Shown piece by piece: positions 35,110-46,930 of a DNA stretch of 64,000 nucleotides. A program made the position numbers and the translations under genes. The notes beneath the pieces were generated by a model. That model made no database searches. It was not told the origin of the DNA and saw only the letters and a list, made by a program, of their open reading frames with translations. The DNA is from Gerris lacustris (taxonomy: Eukaryota; Arthropoda; Insecta; Hemiptera; Gerridae), in the NCBI GenBank assembly GCA_951217055.1, contig OX578280.1:58676633-58740632 (forward strand), given 5' to 3'. Position 1 is the stretch's first letter; every line of letters starts with the position of its first letter.

Positions 35110-36014
35110 GGTACACCAGAAAACGTGACAAGTCATCAAAATCACAAAATAATATCATCGCGCCTTCAAAATACGCGTTCTCTTACTCTTAATACATACT
35201 GCGCACAAAAGAAAGTAAACATTTCTACACCTATATTTCTGCAACCCAAAACGTTTTATGTATAACAAACATATAAATAAACACCCACACATATATATAA
35301 ATAGTATATATGGAAGTATCTTGTCCTTTTTTATCCTTATTTAAACACAATACATACTAGTTTCTATTTTTATGGCAACAAATAATTTAAGTTTCTGTCC
35401 GTGAAAATCCAAAGCTATCATTTGTGCCGCTAGAATTTTTAACAGCCATGGCTTTTCTTGTTTTTGCTTCCAGTACAACACCTGACACCCTTTCCTTTAG
35501 TTTTAACTTTTAAATTAGATTCCCAGGTTATCTATTCATCGAAGGTATTTTTTTACTATTATATTTGTCTTCGTGTAATTCCATTCTTATCACTTCGGAA
35601 AGCTTATACAATTCAATTTAACAACGACGCAAGTATATAGAAAAAATCGATTTTTAAGAAGTTTCAAACAAAAACTTACTCTACTTTCAACACGTAGGTA
35701 CTTACACGTGAGTTTGAACATAAAAAACACACAATACATACAAATATTTACCTATAAGTACACATTGTTTATGTAAATAAGGAATAAGTAAACAAAAAAT
35801 AAAATCATTAACACCACAACGTTTCAAGATGATGACCATTATAGTTTGTTTTAGATATAACTTTTAAACAGTTTATTATAACGGCGATAATGAAGTGGAA
35901 TGAAAGCCGTTATTTTGCATTATTATTGTCAAATGTTTGCACTGGAGGGAGCAAAATATGCAAAGTATAAAAAAATTCCGTTTTTTTTGTTTTTTTGACA
36001 CATAATGTGATTTT
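35110..36014. other. AT-rich stretch with no recognised feature
   Basis: No gene, terminal repeat or RNA recognised. Confidence 0.5.
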
Positions 36015-37900
36015 AATAGTTATTTATGCACCTAGGGAGTAAAGTAAGCCATTATTCCCTGAGCGAAAAAGTTGGTTCTTGAGGCGAAGCCGAAGGAACT
36101 ATGGTCCCCAAATCTTGAGGCGAAGCCGAGGGAATTAGACTTTTTAATTCCCGAGGCGCAGCCAAGGGAGATAATTATCGCGAGGGGAATAATGGCACTT
36201 TACTCCCGAGGTACCTACAATATTTTATCTCCAGTAGGGACGAAATGTAACTTTTTAGGGCTAGTTTATAGGTAATAATGTTGGTCTTTTCATCCCTGTT
36301 CTTAAAAACGGGGAAATTATGTGAAAACAGGGAAAAAATGTAAAAACAGGATTATAATCCACGTTCGCCAACCTAATTATTTTGTAAATAGTAGAGAATG
36401 AATAGCAAATTTAGTGAATTGGTTAAAATCAGGTTGGCAACACTGCTTTTAAACTCCCAGCTGTATTGCGAGTCAGTCTCCGATGTTTTGTTTACTTTTG
36501 CTTAGCTTTCGTTGAACTTTATTTTTTTTTATTACTTTAAAAGTGATTATTAATTGTTTTAAATCATTTATGTTATTCAATTTCTGTATTAAATTCGTTT
36601 AATAAAGAAATACAAATGTTTTCTGTGTTGAATAAATCTTGTAAAGCGCTTTTTCTGGAGATAAAATTTTGTATGTACTTCGAGAATAATGCATTATAAT
36701 TCCCTTGTTAAAATTATCTCTCTCGACTAGGCCTCGGGAGCTAATTGGCATTAATCCCTCGGCTTCGCCTCGGGAATTAAGATACCTAATAACCTCGGCT
36801 GCGCCTTGGGATTTGGTTGCCTTGATTCCTTCAGCTTTGCCGCAGGAATCAACTCAGTCACAAGGGAAATAATATCTTACATTATTCCCTAGGTGCATAA
36901 ATGATGTGAATTTATGAAAATGTGTATTTTCTCCCTACTGGAGATAATACACATTTTCATCCATTGCCCAGTTTGTATTTATTATTTTAATAAATAACAA
37001 TAATTATTAGCATTATTAATAGCAGATATAAGAGATTCAATATTAAAAAAAGTCCAGTCATGCACCATAACTTAATGAGCGAATTTTCAAAGAAATCTGT
37101 GTATTATTGGCTTATGAAAATATAGGAAAATTTTGGATTAGAATTTGCATGGGTGAAAAAAAAATTGGTACACAGGGGTACGGGGTACAAAAGTCAAAAT
37201 AGTATTTACCCTTCAAGATGCATGTCGTTGGAAAGCTTTTTAAAATTACAGCAATTGTTGTTATGTACCTACACTTTTATCATATTTTCATATAAAAGGG
37301 GGGTAAAATGGAAAAAACACGTTTCTATACTATTTTTGACCCTAAATTGTAAAAATTTGACCCCTAAATGAACTCCACAAATTCTGGCCAACGAGCTCAT
37401 CCTTTCTTTTGATATTATTGACATTTTAAAATTTGTTTGAAATTTTTAAGTGCATCCTAAGGGGAGATATCGTCTGGAGTAACACATACATTATATACAT
37501 ACATACAAAAAAAGTGTTACATTTTAGGAATCGATTCCGAATGGTCTAAAACGGATTTCCATGAAAAAATATTTCAAAAATTCGCATTACAAAAATTTTG
37601 AACCATTGCAATAGCGTAATTTTCCTTGAAAATTCGCTAACAAATAAGAATTGGAATTAAACTCTAATAGAAGGTTATTTAGATGCAGGTTATAAACAAT
37701 GATAAATCTGATTTCAATTACCTACTTCATTACATTAGCCATTCATTCTCTTCTATTTATAAAATAATTAAGTTGGCAATCCTTCTTTTTCTCCCGGGTT
37801 TTACTTTTTCTCCCAACTTTTATGTTAAGGGAAGAAAAGACTTACTTTAGTCCCTCTAAACTAATCCAAAATCATAACTTTTTCTCCCTACCGGAGATAA
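36015..37900. mobile_element. Family F foldback element, copy 1, with CGAAGCC hairpin arrays
   Basis: The left end (AATAGTTATTTATGCACCTA) is mirrored near 36880-36905 (TTCCCTAGGTGCATAAAT). Between them, two arrays of GC-rich units oppose each other at 36080-36215 and 36715-36870. The units resemble CCCGAGGCGAAGCCGAGGGA. TTTTATCTCCAGTAGGGA (about 36222-36240) opposes CTCCCTACTGGAGATAA (36933-36950), and another copy lies at 37883-37900. The segment 36360-36450 (TTCGCCAACCTAA... to ...AGGTTGGCAAC) is an inverted version of 37690-37785. The right third is interrupted by an insertion (37050-37641). No transposase frame. Collinear in part with 46931-47861. Confidence 0.75.
37050..37641. mobile_element. 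Insertion inside family F copy 1
   Basis: The other family F copy runs straight through this point (ATATTAAAAAC then AAATAAGAATTGGAAT, about 47250-47275), so the roughly 590 bp here are inserted. GCGAATTTTCAAAGAAA (37080-37096) opposes TTTCCTTGAAAATTCGC (37621-37637), giving terminal inverted repeats close to the boundaries. The interior holds an inverted copy of the GGGGTACAAAAGTCAAA module known from 22480-23152. The 72-codon frame at 37153-37371 is just that module read through. Confidence 0.65.
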
Positions 37901-37993
37901 TTTTTTTTTTTTTCGTTAATTCGTAAAATAAAAAAATAGAAGTGGAAGGACACGAAAAACGCAATTTTTAAGGACGCATGATGCAAAGATGAA

Positions 37994-38214
37994 GGCATTT
38001 ATTTAGATTGTTACTCCCCTTATCAAAATATCAGAGGGGAGTAACAATCTAAAGAAGGTATAGGTAATGTTCTTCTTTAGACTGTAACCCTCATTACAAA
38101 AACAGAAGTGTAATATTGCTTTGACCCAAAGTACATTGGACTAAACATCCCTTTGTCTTAATAGTTATTTAGTCAAAGTCATTTATATTTAAACCAACAT
38201 AGGAGAGAAGTACC
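37994..38214 (-). mobile_element. Family C MITE, copy 5
   Basis: Begins GGCATTTATTTAGATTG and ends GAGAGAAGTACC. It keeps the four-motif architecture, with a small deletion next to the right end. No target duplication is preserved. Confidence 0.8.
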
Positions 38215-39375
38215 CAAATTTGTACTTGGACGTTCTTTTCTTTTATTTAACACAACACCTCTCATGACGCATTCCCGTTAAAATAAATCTCAACCCCTTA
38301 AACTTCAATACCTCGCTTTTGAGGGATAATAGTTTTGGGCTTCTCTATATTTTAGCTTACCCTGTGTCTGGATTATCACACCACATAACTACAAAGTTTA
38401 GATTTTAGAGTGATAATAGGTATTCGGACAGACAAACGCAGGAATTTATAAGGGCCCTCAGTTTTGTCTTTGTACCCTAAATATATAGTCAATTGTATTT
38501 AGTCAAAATAGAGTATATATTTAGTTATAACACAGCTATCAAAAAGGAGCTAAAAGAAAATAAAATAATTATCAAAAGGGGAGAAGAAAAATATCGTGTT
38601 TTTTAACAATTTATTATATACACGTGTACCTGAGACTGAATTTATAATTTGTTTTTATTTTATACGTTGAGGTTCATACAACATTTTATTTAATCAACTT
38701 GATATCATATAATGCAATTGAAATATAACTCTTTTGTGTCTTTTTTGAAAAAAAAAAAAAAAAAAAAAAGGAATAAAAAAATGAAAATTGAATTTGGAGA
38801 GGTCAGGTCAACAAAGCCAATATTACCCTTCTTAAGAAAAAACCATATTAAATTTCAATTTAATTCATACTTCTCTCTCTATTTTAAACGAACCTTAGGT
38901 TTAGTTATAGGAGTTTTATTGAAATATACTGCATACATGATTCAAATAAAACTTCATTTATATAATTAATAAAGAAAAAGTATAGAATGTTACTCTAAAT
39001 TCATAAATCTTTAGGTTTTCCGAGACAAATCTAATAAGAGAAATAAACTTTTTATAACAGATCGATAATACGAATAGTTTTTCCTCTTTAAGACCTTTAG
39101 TTTATGCAAGTTTATTGTGGAAAGCTTTTAACTATTTTATACTTAATGAAGATGACTAGTAGCTGTTGAAAGCCGGTAATAACACAACGCTAGATATAGT
39201 GTTATATTCCCAATCAAGTAACTTTACTGCTTATCTATACAACTATAGAACAAAAATTCTATTGTTGATAGTAAATATAGTCAGCTAATTAGAGTAGCAC
39301 ATAGCTTCTTCGCGTCCTATTTCGTAAACTATAATGATTTTATGCTTTTACAACCTATTATTGTCAAATTGATTT

Positions 39376-39397
39376 ACCCCCCCCCCCCCCCCCCCCG
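39376..39397. repeat. Poly-C run
   Basis: About 22 C residues, replacing a shorter C/T tract in other family A copies. Unusual in an AT-rich region. Confidence 0.9.
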
Positions 39398-39557
39398 GTT
39401 TTTAAATCAGTCAATTTTGTCCTTCGAGCTTGCCGAAGGTAACAGAAGCTAGGTGATTGTTCCGAAAAACAAAAATTCTTTATAAGCCTCGGATTTCAAA
39501 AATTCCAAGACAGAAATTCGATAAGCACTTTTGAAGATATAGGTGTAAATAAATGTA

Positions 39558-40098
39558 TGTTTATCCTCGATTGATACGAAATATAAACATTATATCTCTG
39601 TTTAGATGCGTAGAAAGTGATTATTTACGTACTTGTATTCATTGCGCATGCGCGTCTCATAGTTCTGAAGAGGAATTCTTCAGCTTTACGCACGATTAGC
39701 GAGTTTGTTTACATTTAACAAAACTAATTTGCTATTATTTTATTAAAGTAACTGTTTATATCGAGTTTTTAGTGAAAAACAATTAATGAATCAAGTGGCT
39801 TTGACGAAAATGTAGAGAATAATACTCCTCCAGAAATAATTAATTCGGCAAAAAATACAATACAAGATTAATGCCATCTTTATCAAGAGAAGAGATACGA
39901 ACTTACATGCAGCAAGTTTATTTTTTTCTGTATTTATTATTTAAATCTAACAATCGTAGATAAAGTACGGTACGCAACTCGTGCGAAAACGGCATTTTGC
40001 ATTGCTCGTGTGGTTTTACTACCCTCGCTGTCGCTCGGGTGGAAACTCCACACTCGCATGCAAAATGCTACTTTCCACACTCGACGCGTAATGACTAT
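39558..40098 (+). mobile_element. Family G multi-hairpin element, copy 2, nested in family A
   Basis: Nearly identical to 11462-12046. It lacks about 38 bp of the first palindrome. That deletion lies between GAAGA direct repeats, leaving CTGAAGAGGAATTCTTCAG. The second hairpin (39958-40090) is retained. Overlapping frames on both strands follow the hairpin symmetry and are not genes. Confidence 0.8.
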
Positions 40099-40980
40099 TG
40101 TGAGCATGTGGAAGAGAAACAAATGAGCGTAGAAGATTTAAACTTATATGGGAACATCCAAATTTCATTAAAATCAGTCGAGTAGTTTCTAAGATAAATT
40201 GGTTCGCAAAAATTGAGCGGATGACAGACACGGAACCAAAAATGCTCCTTGATGCCTGAATCGGATTTACGTCGTGGAATTTTTGAAATTCGAACAGTAA
40301 AATATTTTCGTTCATCAAAACGATCTTATAGCTTCCGTTAACTTCGGTAATCTCGGAAGCAAAGGGCAGTGAGAGTAGTAAAAAAAAAAAAAAATAAATC
40401 AACGTTAATACTTACAATTTTAAGTGAAAAATTATAATTATAAATTAAAACTTTTTTATAGTTAAAAGTAATTAAAAACTAATAAAACAATAAATAGAAC
40501 CTATAATTAAAAAAAGTAATAATGAAAGTTTCTATTTGAAAAAAATTAAATTAAAAATATTTAATTTTCTCTATCTACCCCTTCCATCATTAAATCCGCT
40601 TAAAAATCATCAACATAAAGATTTGGAATAAAGAAACAATTCACATTTGATGTTATTTTAAATGGTTCTATGTCTATTAAAGTATTAAAAAAAAAAAACT
40701 GAAGAACCATATCTGAATTATACTTTTAGAGTTCTATAAACGTTTTAACGTAGAACCGGTCTCTAAAAAATAATCTTTACAGCTATTATAAAATAACTAA
40801 AAGAATAGGCTTTTGAGTTTTTTTTCTAGATTCTTTAAACAGCTATCAAATTTCTTTTTTTTAAATAAAATAACAGTTGAGTTTATAACATGCATTAAGA
40901 AGAATTCTTCCTGAGTAGATGAGTAGAAATGAATATTTAGTCGATTCAAGAGGTTAGTTTTTAATCTGTTCCTAACTCAT

Positions 40981-40998
40981 TATATATAAATATATATA

Positions 40999-41088
<90 letters not shown>
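40981..41088. repeat. (TA)n microsatellite with TAAATA interruptions
   Basis: A TA run, interrupted three times by AAA near its start. Confidence 0.9.
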
Positions 41089-41091
<3 letters not shown>

Positions 41092-41291
41092 CTATTTATT
41101 GTCTACGTGAGCCCACAAATTAAAAAAATGTCACAAAAATTATGGTACTTTCTCTGCTATTTCTTGATTTTGGTTAATGGTCCATTCATCATAAATAAGC
41201 TTGGCCTTTCACAAAAAAGAAATACCACGTATTTAAATTAAAAAAAAATCACAATGGAGAAGAATTAAACTTTTTGAAAGGCTCTTAATTT

Positions 41292-41420
<129 letters not shown>

Positions 41421-41837
41421 GTATAAAGAAGTGAAGTATAATTATATATACATCTATGATATTTCAGCTGACGACTGACAATAACTCTTGACAATTCAAT
41501 ATGTATGACGAAGAAGGGGTTAATGAATAGAGTAAAATATGTGCATAAATTACTTACTACCATTAGAATATTGTATTGATGGAATTTAATTTACAATGAG
41601 AGCCAGTCTAGGTCATCTCTAGTTCAATTTCAAATACATTAAAAGTGGTTCAAATTAAAAATAGAATATGAATCTTGATCTACAACGTATAATATGGTAT
41701 AGGATATGGTTCTATTGTATCTATTTAGATATAATTATTTAATCTTAATCGAAATATACAACACTATTTCTATTGTAATACCATTTTATTTTAATAATTA
41801 TGTTTAATTATTAAATTGAAAATATATTTTATCACAT

Positions 41838-42470
41838 AATAATTTCAAGATAAAAAGAACTTTTTATATACTACGTTTTTAAATTTTCTGTTGAAACATA
41901 CGATTCAATGTTGATAATATAATTGCTATTGTTATAAAATATATAATGTTAGTGAAAAAAAAAAATTCCGAATTTATTTACTTTACATAAATGACAACCA
42001 TAGAGTAATCTTAAACCTATAAGAGGATAAATCTTTGTACAACGGATCTCCCCAACACCAAATCTAAACCGTGCCATCGATATATTTGAAATAATATAAT
42101 CGATAAATAATATAATCGATATTTCCTGTTTGCTGTCATTCAATGTTTATCTATCACAAATTTGAGACCCGTCAAAATGAAGATTGCGTGAATATTGGAT
42201 AAGGCAAAACAAATAAAATAACTTACGGATTTTTTCCGAACTAACTTTCCGCACAGCAAAATTTGCTGAAAACTAATTAAATTCTGCTGAAAGATGGCTA
42301 AAAGTATTAAAATAATGCATTGTCATCGTGTTCTGAGCTATGCTAAAAGTTTCAAATGTCTAGCTATTCGGGAAGTTAGTTAGAAATCGATTGCCAGATT
42401 TGTACCGGACAAACAAACAAACAAAAAAACAAACAAACAAGAATGCAAGCTAATAAAAACGTAGTAATAA
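41838..42470 (+). repeat. Family D repeat, copy 4
   Basis: Collinear with 29130-29705, from TTTCAAGATAAAAAGAACTT to the CAAA run and TGCAAGCTAATAAAAACGTA. It carries a local change around ATAATATAATCGATA (42088-42122), with a short internal duplication of that unit. Confidence 0.8.
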
Positions 42471-42794
42471 TAATAAAACTATATTGTATGTAGATAAATT
42501 TAGATCACATAGTAAATAAATTAATAAATATGAAGTTAAAATTAATAATGTATTTATAATATTTCGTAATGAACACATTTTTAACTAATTTTTCAAAATT
42601 AAAGTATTATTGTTAAATAATTAGAAATATATATTGTAAAACAGTACATTTAGCAGTCAATAAAGAAAGCTAATAATAATAATCCTAGTCCAGATTACTA
42701 ATTATGTTTTTAGACCACTAACGACCCTCATTTTGTCCAAGTGGCATACCTGATTAAAAAAATATATGTATATTTATCGTGCACCGTTTGTTTT

Positions 42795-42990
42795 TGTTTT
42801 TTTACTTTCTCATATAAAGATAAAGTATGTATTGTGATAGTGATATTTAGAAACGCTGATGGAGAGAGGCCGGGCTCGATTCCTCGCAGAGGAGAAGTTA
42901 TTTTTATGATAAATGTTGGTGAAATGTTCAATCAAAATTAAATGTGCTTGTTTGAGTTGTCTGGGACCGATTTTTTTTTTTTTTTTTTTT
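42795..42990 (+). repeat. tRNA-related repeat (family I), copy 1, internally deleted
   Basis: Starts ACTTTCTCATATAAAGATAA. At 42858-42883 it carries GGAGAGAGGCCGGGCTCG with a B-box-like GGCTCGATTCC. It ends in a T25 run (42970-42994). The inverted copy at 58497-58985 has the same two ends but about 420 bp more between them. Confidence 0.6.
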
Positions 42991-43019
42991 TTTTTGAATG
43001 TATGGTATCGACACCACAA

Positions 43020-44530
43020 TAATAGTAAAACTTTGGTTAATGTCCTTCACTACTCTGGTGAGGGTCGACCAACTCCTTATCACCGGCATGAGGGCATACA
43101 GGTGTACCTACACTTGGACATTCGTCTTTACCTTCTTGTATTAGATGGCACATCTCGACAATCAATTAAGCTCAAAACATTTGATTTTTTTAATAAACTC
43201 TAGTTTTATCGATAGTCAGTTGAGGGATTTAATTATAAATAAAAGTACATCGCTGAAACAAACTCATCCTGAACTTTTAGTCAGTAAAATCACTATTTCT
43301 AGAAGGCATCTCGCCGTCTTTTTTACATAAATCAAGTAATCAGCTATATGATACTGACAAATAATAAATTTAATGTTTATTATTGTTACTACAAAAAGTA
43401 AATAGTTATATAAACTATAAAATTATAAATTATATTATGTAAAAATATTCTCATGACAATGATCTACATATAAAATGTTTATTGTTCACACTTTTAAAAA
43501 AAAAAACAATAAGTAACCTATAAAATTATTTTAACAATAAAAGAACAAAATCAATTAAACAAAAATCTATGTACAAGTTACCTTGACTTAATTCATTAAT
43601 ATAAAAACTCTTTTTAATTCACTGTTTAAACAAATCTGTTTTATTCATTATTTTTCACATTTTTTTTCTCTCCTTTCTCAATTCCCGACAATAGAACATT
43701 TTTATTCTAATTATTATTTAACACTTTTTTTTCTAAAAGGTTTAATGGAGTAATTATATGCTAATGAATAAACCCATTAATAAAAAAGTAGTTTAACTGT
43801 ATGAGAATTTAATTATTTTTAATTAAGTTAAAACAATTATAGACCAAGTCTCTCTTTACTATTGTAATATTAAAGTAATAGAAAGTACTAATTGCTATTC
43901 ATGCGAAAATAATTCTAGACCGGAAAAGATTTCAAAATTAATTATTCCGATAATTTTAACCAATGTAATAAGACCTCGAGCTTCCTCCTTTTAAAAAACA
44001 AACATATTTAGCAAAGGAGACAAATGAGCTATTACGAGAAAATTTATTATAAAAAAAATTTACACGTTTTCTCCTCCTCCGAAGAGAACAATAAGTCTAG
44101 GTTAGTTAACAGTGATTTATAATTAGAACACATTATAAGTTAATTACAGTTCTTAATTGAAATCCTTAATGGAAAAAAAAGTCTTATCGGATTATAAAAT
44201 TAAATATAAATATATTATCTGAGTAATAAATTAACACTAATACATTTTTTAATTTGAATTATTTTTTTAATTAACCAATATTCTATTTGTTAAATTAATT
44301 AAGCTATTAATTATTGATTTTTTTCTAAAACTGAACTGATTTTTGATAAAACTTTTTAATGAATGAATTCATTAACTTAGAGATATTTAAAGTGGGCTAA
44401 TTATATTAATAGAAAATAAGGTTTATACTTAAATGTACAACAGAGCCAACAATAAAATAAAAATTAAACAGCGAATCTAAATTATTAATTTAGATATTGT
44501 GTTCTACCCTTTTATAAATTGATCATTGTC
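43020..44530. other. AT-rich stretch with no recognised feature
   Basis: A slightly GC-richer patch at 43040-43160 holds no recognisable domain. The rest is AT-rich with short runs. Confidence 0.45.
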
Positions 44531-44538
44531 CATTTACG

Positions 44539-44660
44539 AGATGATAAATGTATAACAATAAATGATAAATTCATAACAATAAATGATAAATTTATAACAA
44601 TAAATGATAAATTTATAACAATAAATGATAAATTTGTAACAATAAAAAATAAATTTATAG
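44539..44660 (+). repeat. 21-bp minisatellite, about 5-6 copies
   Basis: The unit AATGATAAATTTATAACAAT plus A is repeated nearly perfectly, with the last unit diverging to AAAAATAAATTTATAGCAAT. Confidence 0.9.
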
Positions 44661-45014
44661 CAATTTTATAATGGTATAAATACTTCTTAGATTACTTTTA
44701 TGAGCATTATTTACATTTTATTTCCGAGCATACCGAAGCTTTTTAAGACTCCGAATTGAAAAATTCTTAGCCGACATTTTTTGTCTCGTTTAATATTTAA
44801 AAAGTGCTCAACAAATTAGGAATAAATTTGAATGTTTTTTTTGAAAGCCCACAAATCATTTGGATTTAAACCGGCTGCGAACCTTTAGTATTGTACGTTT
44901 TGTACGTGGAAACAAATATTAATTTTTCAGTTGCAACAGAAATGGGTATTAAATTAGTGAAATCCGAAACTAAAAATAAAAAGGGCAATTAAGATTATAA
45001 AATAGAATGTTTAC

Positions 45015-45244
45015 GGTACTTGTTTAGATTGTTACTCCCATATGTTGTTTTAACATATAAATGACTGACTAAATAACTATTAAGACAAAGTGATAGTATT
45101 CCAATGTACTTAAGGACAAAGGAATATCACACTTCTGTTTTTATATGGGGAGTAACAGTGTAAAGAAGAACACTCCGTACACCTTCTTTAGATTGTTACA
45201 CCCCTTTTAATTTTATAAGGGGAGTAACAATCTAGAGAAGTGCC
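45015..45244 (+). mobile_element. Family C MITE, copy 6
   Basis: A 230-bp element from GGTACTTGTTTAGATTG to GAGAAGTGCC, with all four internal motifs. The 8-bp flanks (ATGTTTAC and ACTTGTAT) do not match well, so the target duplication has decayed or one end was rearranged. Confidence 0.85.
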
Positions 45245-46013
45245 ACTTGTATAAAAAAAAATAATTAGCTAAGTGCTAAAGTGCTGAGTAGTAATATGAA
45301 TTTCTCAAGAGTAAACAAATGTTCTGATTAATTGTTCAGATAAAAAAGGCGGTACTTTTAACAATTTTGTAATGTGTAAGCAGCCAGACAAGACTCTCAT
45401 ATGGATTGACTTCTTATTTATTTTTAACTGCATCCAATATACTTCTTTTACTATATAGTCATTTGGGGATTTAAAAATACAAGATAAAAAAAATAAATTT
45501 AAGTATCTATAACAAATAACTATTATTTAAAGCATGAAAAAAATAATTTTAATTTATAACAGAACTGAAACCGGACGATAGTTAAAAACCCCAAAATAAA
45601 TAATGTTTTTCCGTGGTAGACTGTGAAATAGTAACTTTAGAGCCTAAAAGACATAGCTAAAATCCATTTTTTCATTACGTGGACTTAAAAAATCTTTTCA
45701 TTACTCCTAGCTGTAAAGAAAAAATCTTTTACGTCCTAGGAACTAAAAGATTTTTTATGTCCGGCGGGTAGTTGTCAAAACTTCCGTTAGTACCGCTGGA
45801 GTCTTTGTAGAAATGCTTCTAGTACGATTAAAATCCGCTAGATGTCAATGCGTTTTATTTATCTTTTCTTATAGTGTAACCTCTTTTTAAGGTTTCTTTT
45901 TTTAAGTCTTAAGTATGTACTAATATTTCTTATTATTATATATTGATTAGTGATTAATATTTAATGTTTTTTCATTGTCTGCTACCTCAGAAAAAATAGC
46001 ATATGCTACGCGA

Positions 46014-46111
46014 CTGTGAAGTGTTTTTTCTTTACCTTGGCAATATTTACTGTCTCGCTTCGCTCGACAGTAAATGTAATTGCCGCGGTAAAGAAAAAAC
46101 TCACTTCACAG
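46014..46111. repeat. Hairpin, arms about 44 bp
   Basis: CTGTGAAGTGTTTTTTCTTT...TTTACTGTC opposes GACAGTAAATG...AAAGAAAAAACTCACTTCACAG around TCGCTTCGCTC. The inner TTTACC/GGTAAAG step is also seen in the family G palindrome. Confidence 0.8.
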
Positions 46112-46930
46112 CCTAGTAACATAATATACTATTACCAATTTTTCAAAAGACTAACAGGGCATGAAATAAAGAAGACATGAAGAATACAGGAAACAGAATC
46201 AAGGATATAGAGAGTAATGTAGCGTCACTCATCCAGGTCCTGGTCACTTAAACTCAACCCTTCATTATAAAAAAGATAAAAAAAATAAAAAAAACTTCCT
46301 TCTTTAAAAAAATGACCAATGAGAATAAAGGACGAAGCGCCTATAATATAAAGTTTATAAAAAAAAATAATAATAATAAAAATAAGCAATTAAAAAAATA
46401 ATAGCCGACTGATGAAAGACCATAGGACGCAATTAGTTCTCAAGATTGGATCTACAATTAGTAAAGGGTTTAATATAAAATTCATTTTACTATTATTTTT
46501 TTTCCTATAGAAAGGTTCATTATTCAGTTTTAGGTGTGGAGGACAACGCCCTTACAAGGTTTCTAGCAGTACGTGAAGGGACCAGTTATAATATATTTAC
46601 CTAGATAACAGAATAAGGAGTGAAAGAGTTAAAATTAATAGGGAAGTAAGGGCTTTCAGCCTTTATTAAACGGCCTATTATATGAAAGGCTAACTAAGAG
46701 GGTACAAAGGGTCACCCTATTAGTATCAAATATAGTCAATATAAAGGCCCTTTTAAAGGTCTTAGGATGTATGAAAATCAAAGAGCTAACCCGTTTGTTT
46801 TACAGTTTAAATAAACTATAATCTTCTAAGTTTAAAGTTTAAATTTAATTTAAAAGTAACTAAAGCATATTACTTTTTGTTATTCAGTAAATTAGTTTAG
46901 CCAGAGATATTGTTGATGGCGCTCAAAGAG

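Larger units (their letters stand above)
39290..40362 (+). repeat. Family A repeat, copy 6, rearranged and interrupted
   Basis: The head is near 39292. A short inverted piece of the family A tail (39422-39514) follows a C22 run. Family A then resumes (CACTTTTGAAGATATAGGTG) and is cut at about 39558 by a family G element. It resumes again at about 40098 (GAGCATGTGGAAGAGAAAC) and runs to the terminal hairpin at 40331-40360. Comparison with 27311-27350 shows the interruption point. Confidence 0.75.

Noticed and set aside
39937..40402. Overlapping frames of 61, 62 and 127 codons as genes
   Set aside because: They lie on the family G hairpin and the family A tail and mirror each other because of the symmetry.
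44539..44660. 21-bp repeat as a possible CRISPR array or protein repeat
   Set aside because: The units are directly tandem without spacers and AT-rich, and contain stops in all frames. It is a minisatellite.
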